NCBI GenBank assembly: GCA_964017045.1
Contig: OZ024810.1
Location: forward strand, 14,575,204-14,639,203
DNA length: 64,000 nucleotides
Origin: Omphiscola glabra
Taxonomy: Eukaryota; Mollusca; Gastropoda; Lymnaeidae
Direction: 5' to 3'
Position 1 is the first letter of the stretch, and each line of letters opens with the position of its first letter. The notes below the pieces were generated by a model. That model was not told where the DNA came from. It searched no databases and saw only the letters and a program-made list of their open reading frames with translations. The translations under genes were made by a program, and so were the position numbers. Below are positions 11,501-22,868 of the stretch, piece after piece.

Positions 11501-13992
11501 GCTCACACAGCTTAATAAGGCTAATGACCCCCACCAGTTGAACGGTGTTACTGGATGTTCATAATACTCTAGAATCTTCGTCTGGAACCTCAAACTATAA
11601 CGACATCAATGTATACAAAGTAGTTTTACACAATAATCTTCCGATGAACAAATTACAAAATGCATTACAACAAAACGAAAATAAGAAGCACAAAAAAATG
11701 AACATATTACCTGTTTGTAGTTTAAGACGCTTAATTTCATAGTCACTGCATATGTAACCCAGGGTCAGCACTGATGCTACTTTTATGTCATCTACTTCAT
11801 GGGAGGCGAATTTTTTTAGTGCCTTAAAGAATATTGGACGAATTTAGTGCTTACCATACGTCTGTTGTACAATATAAACATAATAACTCTTTCTCAGTTA
11901 AAATAGATTATTGGTAACTTAAGAAATAGGTCTTACAGAACAGTATGGCTAACCTGAGGTGTCCGTGCTTCCGCAAATAAAGCATCATCTTCTCCGCAGT
12001 GTATTGCTATGTTGTGAAGGATGCAGATGGAACTTGTTAAGATATCTGGACTTTCCTGCAGATTTTTATAATATGTGATATATATTAGCAAATATGCCCG
12101 GCGATATTATGGTTTGAGTTCTGTAAATACTACTGAAGCTTATCAGAGGACACGTCTACTGAAGCTTATCAGAGGACACGTCTACTGAAGCTTATCAGAA
12201 GACACGTCTAATGAAGCTTATCAGAGGACACGTCTACTGAAGCTTATCAGAGGACACGTCTACTGAAGCTTATCAGAGGACACGTCTACTGAAGCTTATC
12301 AGAGGACACGTCTACTGAAGCTTATCAGAGGACACTTCTACTGAAGCTTATCAAAGGACACGTCTACTGAATCTTATCAGAGGACACGTCTACTGAAGCT
12401 TATCAAAGGACACGTCTACTGAAGCTTATCAGAGGACACGTCTACTGAAGCTTATCAGAGGATACGTCTACTGAAGCTTATCAGAGGACACGTCTATTGA
12501 AGCTTATCAGAGGATACGTCTACTGAAGCTTATCAAAGGACACGTCTACTGAAGCTTATCAGAGGACACTTCTACTGAAGCTTATCAGAGGACACGTCTA
12601 CTGAAGCTTATTAGAAGACACGTCTAATGAAGCTTATCACAAGACACGTCAACTGAAGCTTATCAGAAGACACGTCTACTGAAGCTTATCAGAAGACACG
12701 TCAACTGAAGCTTATCAGAAGACACTTTACCTTGGGACAGTGTACAAAAAAACTTCGCTTAAGTACAAAACACAATTTTAAAAATTTTAATTAAAATATA
12801 TATTAATGTTTATTGAATTTGTTTCCAATCCTGATGATCATTATTTAGGGATAAGAATATCATGAAAAAAAAAATTAAATAGACACGAACAATCTGTATC
12901 GATATAACAATATATATTGAGCTTTAATAATAATTTTACATTATAAATAATGAAACGTTTCGACACTTGCCTTCATCAGTATAAGACATGCAAATAAGTA
13001 TAAATAAAATTTACATAATATTTATATAGAGAGAGACAAATACTACCTAAAAAAATAGAAAACCAGACAGAAACGAGGTAAAGAAAAAAGAAGAAAGAAA
13101 AAATAAAGATGATGTAATTCATAGTAATATGAAAATTATAAGATTTTATAATTTAGACTCGTTTCTATTAGTGCACTCCTTTGTTCTGTTTGCCTAACTT
13201 GATATTAAATTATGAAGGAAAAAAACCGATTAAAGATATAAAAAAACTCAATCAATTACAGTAAATAATAATGAACAATTTTTTTTATTTTTTTAAAGTT
13301 CACAACATTAGAGAAATATCCGTCTTGCTTACGAGTTCTGAAGACAGTGAAGCGAAGTTCAGAGACGTTGATAGAAACTTCACAATTCCAAGACTTGCAA
13401 GCTCCTACATGGAAAAAATGAGGTAATTCGGTGGGGTTGGAGAACCACGGTTTATCTCAAGATTCGACTTGAAAGCCATTGTCAAGTAATACAATTTACA
13501 ATTGTCTGATTAATGTGAAAATGCCGCTTTTACTTATTTTGAGACGACATTTACTCTAAAATGTAAATGGCAATTTAAATGTGATAAAAATCTTAAATTT
13601 TAAGCGTTATTTAGTTTAATGTTGCTCGTTAAAAAACTCCACGTCAGTCGATGTAACTGAATCGTTAAGAATTCTCTACTAAGAATGTACATCAGGGTAT
13701 GCATGTAACATGTTTAAATAGGCAATATTAGTCTCTTCTCACCACAGCAAATGCAGGACTCGATTGGGTAAATTTCAGGCACACTTTCAAAGTGTCGAGA
13801 AATATTCTTTCAGCACCTGGATCTTCATCCGTGAAACTGTAGGAAGTCTCAAGCAATCTGACAAGTTTTTCTGTGGAAATTCTCAGAGATAGACACTAGC
13901 AATTTTGCCGTCCAATGGATAACAACGATGGGCTAGCCCTTTATCGATAGGGATGAACAACTTGCTGCATTAAATTATTTCTATGCCATCAC

Positions 13993-14034
<42 letters not shown>

Positions 14035-16600
14035 TATACAAACATACGTACAGTATTGTAGCATAAACACATTTATTCAAAGATATTTTAAAAATATTTC
14101 TTTAATTTATAAGACATATTTTCTCACCTCATTATAATATTTCTAGGTGATTAAACATAATGCGTTCTTTTGAATTGGATGTTACTGGAGTGTATAAACT
14201 TGCTTTTGTATTTTTTATCCATTGTGAAATGGATGCTTTATAAACGCGGAAATGTGGGACCAATTGCACAAAATGATATGAAAGAAATACCAGTGACTCC
14301 GTGTTGGTTGAGCAGTAATCCTGTTTCGTTTCCATGATCTTCCCCGAACTCGTGCAAATTCAATAGATCATCAATGCACCCATCAAGCGAGTTGTAATCT
14401 TCAACTGCCTCATCTGACATGGCAGCAGCAATGTTCTCGACACACCTCGTAATGTCATCGGGCCTCAAAGTTTTTCTGGACATTTTTTTCATTGCTGTAT
14501 TTCTCTGTTGCAAGAAGTGAGGATAAATTGTGGTTTAACGTGTTTTACTTAAGATACATGGTTATAAAATGTGGTTTATTAAGGATAAACGGTGTTACAA
14601 TGGGGTTCGATTAGGAAAAATGATGGTATAGTGTGGTTTACTTTATGTATTATACAAAAATATCCCTTTATTTAAAAGAAAAATACGTTCAAAAAAAAAG
14701 AAAGATGTTATTTTACATATTAAGATTCACAATCCCAAGCCATTCAAATAACAAAAGCATAATAAGAAAGGCACTTAATCTTTTTAATGGTCTAATGAGC
14801 AAAATGTAGACTACATACATTTCGTAGCTCTGGCATAGGTTTAGATTTGTACACATCATATGGTGGCTCTTGAAAATTATTTAATCTGTTAAATAATAAG
14901 AAAGAACACGTTAATAAACGACTTTTGACAAATAAAGTATCACATTTCTTGTAAATAGTTGCGTTATTTTAAAATGATGGAATTTTTACAATCACGGTAG
15001 TTACGAAATAAACATTTCAAAAGTTCATGTCGAAATAAATTCAAACACATTTACGGTACAATCACGACGCCATACTAACTACCGTCCGGTCATTTCATTC
15101 TAAATGCTCTTCAATAAGGGCGTCACTTGGGGGTTCGAGGGTGCGGTCAGCTCCTAGTGACACCATCAAAGAAGGGTGACACGAAATGGAGATATACATT
15201 TGATTGTCATCGCTCAAATGTCTTTTTAAAAAAACTAAGTAAAATACAAGAAGAGAATTCAGCCACGACAGGGGCCACCAGAACAGGGTATCACCAGACA
15301 CGGGCTAAAAACCAAAGAATTTTGTCTCCAGAACAGAGTGTCACTAGAGCATAATAAGCCCAGAATAAAGTGTCACAAGATCACGATGCGACCAGAATAA
15401 GGTGTTACAAGATCATAATGAGACCAGAACAAGGTGTTACAAGATCATAATGAGACCAGAATAAGGTTTCACAAGATCAAATGAGACCAGAATATGGTGT
15501 CACAAGATCATGATGAGACCAGAATAAGGTGTCACAAGATCATGATGAGACTTGTTAGTGGTAAACATGGTTGGTGCGAGTTGTGTATTAAAAAACGAAT
15601 TGGCTATTCGCACCAGGGTGCCAGAAGTGAGAGGTTGGGATTTAAAAAAAACTATTTAAAATAATGTAAAACAAAATGAGGTATCAAGTGAAAGAAAATT
15701 GAATGGACTATATGTTTGTAAAATTAATTCTTCAGTTTATCTAAAATAACATACCAAAATTGACATCCGAATTGCATTAAGTCAAATGGACCCTCACACG
15801 CATCGCCGCAATTCGGACTCGGGTCCCATATAAAGGAAAAAAACACCAAACTGTTAACGTGTTCAAATGTTGTGTTATTGAATTTAACCCTCTTTATGGC
15901 ACCGGAATAGAAAAGTAATGTTATAGGATGGATTTAACAAATAAATAATCTCTAAGGCTATTTCATGTTTTGAGATTATCTCAAAGCATTACAATTTGGT
16001 GACACCGACGCACTGTAAGATTCATAAGAACGAAGAGGTAATATAGGCGGTGGTCCAAAGGAGGTGATACCCATAGTTTATCGCCATGCGTTGAAACATT
16101 TGGACCACAAAATACTATTTTAATTCATCTGTCATTTTACACTTAAGGTACGACGCCATTTTAAATTAGATAACCCACCCTTTGTTTTTCTATAAAATTG
16201 TAATGACGTGCAGATGGAAACATACACATTTTGCATAAGGGTTATTTTGCACTGCGGACATCATATTTTTGTCAAACATAATAAATAAATCCAAAATGTG
16301 ACATATGTTTTAGGGTAATATTTGACAACGGGACCCTTCTGCGTTTAAACACTATATGTCAAAGACACCTGGAGACATGAAATGCGTCATTGCTATTCGG
16401 CATAGCTTATCATAAGCTCTGTGTCAATGAAACATTCAAGACAACAATCGGTGTAATTCAGTTATAATTCATAATAAAGTCTACTCAAATTAGATTCAGA
16501 ACTGTACGATATTTCCTTACCCCAAAGAATCATCATACTGAGACTCCACGTCGTCACGTTGTGGAATCACTTCAAAGCTGTCCATTCTGCTTTCCGCCAT
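6835..16600 (-). CDS. Gene A1: 12-exon ARM-like/AIG1 (GIMAP-type) GTPase fusion, about 961 aa
   Basis: Predicted exons in transcript order: 16600-16521, 14885-14819, 14504-14291, 13870-13743, 13404-13333, 12055-11954, 11822-11711, 10740-10601, 10425-10272, 9989-9913, 9059-9003, 8517-6835. They sum to 2886 nt (961 codons plus stop), every junction keeps the frame and every intron is GT-AG. Residues 1-50 are an acidic leader. About 50-340 (exons 3-9) are short amphipathic helices typical of armadillo/HEAT repeats, with segments such as SLDGCIDDLLNL, CILHNIAIHC and ASVLTLGYICSD. About 350-401 is a polar linker, then AIG1 GTPase, coiled coil and a CaaX end. The model rests on splice sites and on the second copy (gene A2), which conserves the same exons. 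Two in-frame ATGs lie at 16600 and 16585; the first is preferred because A2 starts with the same MA-x-S pattern. AIG1 GTPases act in immunity and membrane-associated scaffolding in other animals; the role here is inferred. The ARM assignment is by pattern only. Confidence 0.72.
8565..8920. repeat. Degenerate CATCATTCATCCCATCTTCGAC minisatellite in A1 intron 11
   Basis: Imperfect units of about 24-27 bp of the form ACCTCATCATTCATCCCAT fill most of the 485-bp intron between exons 9059-9003 and 8517-6835. Unit length drifts, so the array is old. Confidence 0.65.
9200..9800 (+). mobile_element. Decayed reverse-transcriptase fragment in A1 intron 10
   Basis: Plus-strand conceptual translation of 9550-9790 gives STTDQNLAIRYLLEKGY and, one stop later, RGLRQRGSLCCMLFNLTLE. 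These are recognisable non-LTR reverse-transcriptase motifs (TTDQxxxLRQxLEK and GLRQGDxLSxLLFNLxLE), with stops and a substituted GD. The GC-rich part from 9200 is probably the same element. It lies antisense inside the intron and is inactive. Confidence 0.6.
10980..11101. repeat. 61-bp tandem duplication in A1 intron 7
   Basis: CATAACCCATCAACACCATC at 10980 recurs at 11041 with small changes, followed by the same CTATCAGATTCAAG. Two copies only; non-coding. Confidence 0.7.
12131..12727. repeat. 26-bp minisatellite, about 23 copies, in A1 intron 5
   Basis: Unit TACTGAAGCTTATCAGAGGACACGTC is best read as TACTGAAGCTTATCAGAGG plus ACACGTC. The copies are 26 bp apart and differ by single substitutions. 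On the transcribed (minus) strand the array ends about 75 nt upstream of the acceptor of exon 6 (12055). Confidence 0.9.
13993..14040. repeat. (TA)n microsatellite
   Basis: Alternating TA tract in A1 intron 3, just upstream (on the plus axis) of exon 3. Confidence 0.85.
15358..15550. repeat. 32-bp minisatellite in A1 intron 1
   Basis: About six units of ACCAGAATAAGGTGTCACAA followed by GATCATGATGAG, with 1-3 differences each. Non-coding, within the first intron of gene A1. Confidence 0.8.
16521..16600 (-). CDS. Gene A1 first coding exon
   Basis: ATG at 16600 begins an 80-nt exon encoding an acidic 26-residue leader (starts MAESRMDSFEVIPQ) that ends at a GTAAGG donor in phase 2. It joins exon 2 (14885-14819) in frame. 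The first exon of gene A2 begins MATSGFDSEDL and aligns without gaps, which supports both this start and the exon. No signal peptide is visible, so the protein should be cytosolic. Confidence 0.65.
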
Positions 16601-16922
16601 CCTTTACATCGGGTAGCTGCAGAAGCAGTTGTCGAGATGTTTCTTTTCTCCCTAGAGATATTTTCTAGTACAGCAAGTCATTTTGAGAAACTGACTTTTT
16701 CCCTTTCTACGATTTGCAGATTGAATTTATCATCGACTAAAACCAGACGAAAATGTTAAAATATTAATGAAACTACTGATAGTTTAGTTTCCGTCTCAAT
16801 TACCATCAAATTCAAAACATTTAAAAAAAACAAAAAAAAAAAAAACAGGCACTTCTTTTTTTAAATAAGCAAAATCCTTTTTAAAAGAAACCCTTGCTGA
16901 CGTTGAAACATTGAAAGCGAAA

Positions 16923-17025
16923 CGAAATAAATGCCTCAATGTGTGCATCTGTCTTATTTATACCCCGTGAACAGCATTTGACCCACTTCAAAACCAACCA
17001 AGCAGAAAACGCTATAAATACATCC
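16923..17025 (-). promoter_or_regulatory. Core promoter of gene A1 with TATA box
   Basis: On the minus strand GGGGTATAAATAA lies at 16954-16966 (TATA box 16955-16962), which would place transcription start near 16925-16930 and give a 5' UTR of about 330 nt. Just upstream, the block TTTCTGCTTGGTT (about 17000) and the trailing AGACAG are conserved in front of gene A2 (38715-38775), so this region was duplicated with the gene. The start site is inferred from the TATA position only. Confidence 0.5.
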
Positions 17026-17667
17026 AGCTTTATTTGAAGTCATATTTTTACATGTATTATTGCTTCATGACTGTTAGACATTGAATTATAACTATGGCAA
17101 AGTAGTAATATGATAAAAATAATATTATGGTGCTCATTATGGTTCTTATAAAAGAAAGAAGGAATATAAGATTTTAAGTGTTGCCGAAAAAGCATTAAAA
17201 AAATTATTTTTTTCTCCTCATAACTTTCGCCTCGTTACGCTTTGACTTAAAGTTTAAGAGTATTTCATGTTGGGGCTTTGACGTTACATGACATTCTCAT
17301 CCTGTCCATCATAATCGTACTCATTTTAATTCCAATCCTTCCTCTTTTTGAATAAAAGAATCGTTCCTCACCCCTTCCTGGACTCATTAAACATAACTTT
17401 GAGAGTGGTTCAATGTGCGCTTAAAGAACAACAACTGGTCTTTAAACTCAAAACAGATTCCAAAGTATTTAGGGAGAAAACAATAAAAAAAAAAAACACA
17501 ATGGTGTCTCTCGTCCATTATGCTGTCGACCGATGCGTGTGAAAGGTCGTTACGAAAAATTAAATTGGATATTACCAGAGTTGTCCATAGAATGATCGTA
17601 TGTTTAGCAAATGACAAAAAAATGTATTAGTTAATTAATATGGTTCATGAAAGTTTGTAGGTTAAAT

Positions 17668-20450
17668 GTTGAAAATGGGTCTCTCTACGGAGGAAAACTT
17701 TTCATAATTCCGAGAGAAATTTAACAAGACGGCACCTTGTAACACGGTTATTCTGTCTAGTGTTAAGAAATCTGGCTGTTGTGAAGGCTAAGACTGGTCG
17801 GTCAATTAGTGTCTCAACAGAAGGCTAAGACTGGTTGGCCAGTAACTGTCTCAAAGGAAGACTTAGACTGGTCGACCAGATGTACGCTGCCGGATGTCAA
17901 CTTGTAGGGATTGTTAAAGGACATTGTGTTCAACTGTGAAGATCCACCAACAATTGTGAACGCATTACGCTGGACAACGGTCTCCTTTTGCAGGAATCGG
18001 CAACAGGCATTGTTCAGTGATGTGTTTGAAAATCTTTGATAGCAATATTAACACTGTCTAAAGCGAGACGGTGCACACAATGAACATTTGAGTTGCACAC
18101 ATCGTCTTAAAGGAACACATTTATATTGTTTATGCTAGTTCATTTCATGCGAAATTAGTTTACAGCTGACAAAAAGAAATTAATATTGTTCAATTTTTCT
18201 TTTTATTACTGTTCATTTTTTCGCAATCTGCAATTCACGTGTTGTTGTCGAGTAGACCGTAAGGTACCGAGATGAAATGGATTTCATAAATGTGTACTAT
18301 TCTTTTTAGAGAGTTCTAAAAAGTTCTTGCTGCACACTGACTATAATCAAAGGTGTATTATGAACCATCACTGCTCGCAAATATCCTGTGTACAAATGGC
18401 GTACTGTGGTCATGTCACTACAACAATAGTTCATAGTCATTTTTTTAAAACAAAGCTTTAGACATCTTCGTGACTTTTTCTCTTAATATATCTGCCATTT
18501 TTTTGCGTCTTCCTAAATACTTTAATGATTTATTAATTCCTGGTGACAGAGTCCAGTCATCACTCAACATGTATATTGATATTAATTTAAAGTGTGCTTA
18601 GAGTAGAGGAAAACATTAAATCATGCATCGCAACCGCTTTTTTAATGTCTGACGGCCAAACCGCCATGTGTCTGTTATAATGTTTTGGCTAGTTTCTTGC
18701 TAAATAACAAGAAAATTAAAGCGCTAATTGTTTTTTCTAAATTTCCGACGACCACAATGGCGAATAGTTTTGCGACGAGTTTACAACTGATTGCTTAGAA
18801 TATTATACTTGATAAAAATGACTCTAAAATTAATTATAAAATTTATAACATGTCTTAAAAGCTGTTCATAATTTATTGTCATCGATAAATAATTTTTTAA
18901 AAACAACAACCATTTTTTAAATTTATCAACATTTCAATAATTTATTGACCATCGCCAGCATAGGAGTTTTACAGTGTTACACAGAGCTAACATATGAAAA
19001 CTTTGCAACGCCTGAGTAGATGCTGTACTGTCAGTCAAGTCTGAAGACAGAAAGGAGAAGAAACAACACTTTTCTAACAACATGACCTTGGAAACCTGCT
19101 CGGCATAATACATAAGTGTCAGATGACAAAATAGAGTTGCACTTTGTCACCTGAGACTTAAGTCACGCACGGTTGGTTTTCTGAGGAAATGCTTTCTCGA
19201 TTTCCCGGAGAAATGGCAAATATAATTTTCATGGAATCTTACAGTATTAACAAAAAGAACACACACAAAAAATTGTGTTGTTATAATTTCATCTTGAAGT
19301 GTACTTTTAAAAAATAAACATTATTAACATGTTTAAGATATGATTACGGTGCTCGGGGAAGCCGCTCAGTGAACTTTTGAAGTATAGCTTTCTCTAAGAT
19401 TTTAAATTCAATAAGCTAGACAATGTGTGTATTAAAAAAAAAAGATAATTAGAACTACTGACGTTGTTAAAGCCTATTTCTTTTTGGTAATGACACAATC
19501 CACTTTATTTAAAATATTTAATGAAATATATATTTATTAAGTCTTAAAGTGGTTATGGCAAACGTTATGTTACCAACAGTTTGGAGCTTAAAAGAGATTT
19601 AATTTTAGTAATTAAAATATGCTTGTCCTATTGTTTGCAAAATATACTATATATAAAAAATCCACACACCTGTAAGAAATATTTAAAAAAAACAACAACC
19701 CATTCTTGAAATTGCGTATCTGGATTTTAAAAAAATAAATAAATATTGTCAATTTAAAAACACATACAAATATTTTTAATTGAACATTTTAAACTTTTTT
19801 ACCACATAGCCGCATCAGTTTATTAAATATTTATAAAATGTTCAAATTAAACTAAATTGTTAGGGTATACTTTCAAGAACCTAAAAAGAAAAAACACATT
19901 ACCATCCAACCGTAACCAAAATCATGACTTGAACCGAGTTGGTATGTTAAAAAGATTTTGCTTTGTTTAAACTTTAGCGCACCATGATGTCTCGCTGTAA
20001 CGCTCCATATCATTTATGTACTAGTTCCCCATGATGTCCCGCTGTAACGCTCGGGATCATTTATGTGCTAGCGAACCCTGAGGTCTAGCTGTATCGCTTG
20101 AGATCATTTATGTACAGAGTCAAGATGTCCTAAATATGGACGTTTTTTTTCTGGAAAACACATGTGTCGTTTAAGACTAACATTGGGAAAGTTTAAATGA
20201 AAAACCTAAAGAGTTTAAATTTGTTTATGTTTTTGTCCATGGCTCAGTGAATTTTCGACAACTACCATTTTATTCTACGCTAAACATCTTATTTTTAACA
20301 ATCCGCAGATTGTCTTTGGACATAGCTTTCTCATATTTTGAGGGTTTGACGCTACATTCTTAACCATGAGGGGCTTTGACGAAGTCAATTTCCCCAGGCA
20401 ACACTTGTATCCAATATATTGCAAAAGCAGGGATGCTCAGTCATTTTTTT
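17668..20450. repeat. Segmental duplication, copy 2 (downstream flank of gene A2)
   Basis: Counterpart of 2668-4660 with the same landmarks in the same order, plus about 800 bp of extra sequence: an insertion at about 17760-18540, and a threefold repeat of the GATGTC-TCGC/AGCTGTAACGCTC unit at 19982-20110. Non-coding. It starts directly upstream of where gene A1's promoter region ends, as expected for tandem units. Confidence 0.7.
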
Positions 20451-21659
20451 CCATACAATCTTAGTTAGGCTTCATATCAGGCTTTCTGATATTGAACAAG
20501 AATATAAATAATGAATTCTTTATAACATGGATCATTTACAAATGACACGGAGCCTACTAAATTTTCATTTTGTTAGACAGTTATAGTTATTATAGTATTG
20601 TAATCCACAAAAAAATGTAATCCTTCTAATACTGATAATTAATTATTTTTTTTTGTAAAAATATCTTTGAGCATTGTATTTTCTAAATGTAAATTTCTAT
20701 TAATAGATAGAAGCATTTAAGTTTGTAAAGTTTGTCTGAAATCTTGCGGAGAGTGGCTATTAGAAATCATTCATGATTCATCTAACATTAACATCAGCCA
20801 ATTCACTAATCACTTTGGATCGTCTTTCCCATTCAGCGAATTATTCAAAAATGGAATCTCAATTCCTGGCTGTTTTGGTTGACAACGCATAAATAAAAGT
20901 CCTTGATGACAAATAGGTAAAAAAAATGTGGTTCAAACTGGCTTCAAGATATTTGAAGATGTAACTTTCAATTTCAGATTAGTGTTCCTTTAAATAGTAA
21001 TATTATAATCAATCAGTTTTGTTTTCAGTTCAGTTGAAGTTGTCTTTCCTTTCAATTTTTTATTTTGAGTTGAATTTCTTCTTTTATATTAATTAAAAAC
21101 ATGCTGTCTTAGCTCTGCTCAATGCTTGTAATGAATAAAGTAGACATTTACAAAGATATATATATATATGTTAACATTTATTTTTGCACATTTTTGTGTC
21201 CAAAGGCTGCTTCACTTAGATTATTTTAAATTGTAATTTAATCTTTTTTTTAAATTTCAGATCCTGTTCTGATAGCATGGACTAAGTGATTATTTAAATA
21301 AATTGTTTATAATGTAATAGATGAAAACTATTCTTAAGAGAAAGTCCAATATAATTATTTTTTAAATATGACGATACCCTACCGTTTGTTACCGTTTACA
21401 GCGACCTGAAAGGTATACCTTTTCTATCGCTAATTAATAATAACCCAGTAACAATATGTCCAAGTCATTACGGTAAGTTACTGAAAGCCGACTACCAAAA
21501 ATTATAGTTAAAACATGGTGTATTTTTACGATATACTTTTTAGCATTGGTTTGTCGGATTTCCTAGGGCTGATTCTTTTTGTGATTTACATGGTCTGAGT
21601 TTTGTATTAGCTGCTGGGGATGATTATTCGGTTTAGCTGATACGGACGATTATTTTTCT
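20451..21659. other. No gene seen
   Basis: AT-rich, stop-dense, with short (TA) tracts. No homology signal recognised by eye. Confidence 0.5.
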
Positions 21660-22350
21660 TAGTTAATATCCATTCATCCAAGTAGGGCATTGGCCTGGCT
21701 CTCCACTTCCTTTCACTCAGCCCTAACTAATGCTTTTCTTTTCAAGGCTTCGATTCCCTGATACTGTAGATCTCTTTCTATACCATCCATCCATCTTGAG
21801 ACGTTTTGCTATGGGGTTTTGGTAATGCACCCATTCTCTCCTCTGTCATTTGGCACTCTCTCTTAGTACCCATCACAACGCAGCCTGCACGTTTTATTTC
21901 TGCTACTAGCATGTGATACTGATATAGACTATACAATTCCTCGTTGGTTCGTTTTCTCCATTCATATTCATCCTTAGTTTGTCCGTATTTTTTCAGGAGA
22001 TCTTTTTCTGTCCCTTGAGCTTAAAGCTTTTTCGCCATCTTTGTTTTGATGCAAGTTTCACTTGCATATGTTACAACTGTTCTGATTACAGTTTTAAAAA
22101 TACTTCTTTTGATTTTTTTTAATAATGTTTTTACTTTTAAGAATTTTCTGACTACTGTGGTATGCCCTGTTTTGGTCGATATCTTTCTTTGATTTCTATT
22201 AGTTATTCATTTCTTTAATTTTAATAAATATCCAAGGTGTTTGAATTGATTTACTTTTAAAAAAGTCTGGCTTTTAATGTTAATGTTTTCGTCAGTCTGT
22301 TCTTCTCTTCTAACAGTCATGAAATGTGGGGTGGTTTTATTTGGTTCTTA
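21660..22350 (-). mobile_element. Decayed non-LTR retrotransposon, RT C-terminal part
   Basis: The minus strand translates to VRREEQTDENINIKSQTF and NQFKHLGYLL (the typical FKYLG region), then RTVVTYASETC and LYSLYQYHMLVAEIKRAG. This matches the usual order after the RT catalytic core (YGSETW, then NEELYxLY and IVxxIKxRRLRWxGH). Stops and frameshifts interrupt it, so it is dead. Confidence 0.65.
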
Positions 22351-22616
22351 AGTTCTAGACCTGCTTGAAGTGATGCATCTTTAGTTAGTTGCTAGATTTT
22401 AACAATCTACAAAACGTTTACAATTTGCTTTTATAACATTTTTTGTTTCACTTTTAAAAATAATGTAAGTTATTTGAAAAATGGAAATTAGTGTTTAAAA
22501 AAAGAAATTAAAATAGTAAAATTCTGATCACAAAGTATGTTTAAAAATTTTTAAAATTAGTAAATAGATAAAACAACATAAATATGAGAAGGAAGTAGTA
22601 CTAAATTAATTATAAA

Positions 22617-22868
22617 GACAATCAGGGACTGGAACAAGCTTTCAAAAGGAACAGTTGAGGCGACAACACTTGATTCATTTGCGTCTATTGCCTCAGGCCT
22701 TCCAACCCACAGTGCATGATACCCTCACGCAGTTACTCTTGTAACCAGTGAAGTATCCTCATCAACACCAGGCACAGAAACATTGAAAATCCCATCTACA
22801 TTTATAGGAGCCATAATGATCAACAAATTGATCGTGGGAACTTAATATATAGAAGAAGAAGAAGAAGA
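22617..22868 (+). mobile_element. 3' end of a CR1/Jockey-like non-LTR retrotransposon with GAA tail
   Basis: TIRDWNKLSKGTVEATTLDS followed by FASIA resembles the conserved C-terminus of RT polyproteins (RxWNxLPxxVVEAxxLDSFK). It is followed by about 150 bp of 3' UTR and a (GAA)n tail at 22851-22868. The 5' part is missing; a typical truncated insertion. Confidence 0.65.

Noticed and set aside
15755..15822. Candidate extra A1 exon (reads SPNCGDACEGPFDLMQFG) with a GTATGT donor
   Set aside because: It has a weak acceptor, and joining it to exon 2 makes a TGA. Exon 1 joins exon 2 directly in phase, and A2 shows no counterpart.
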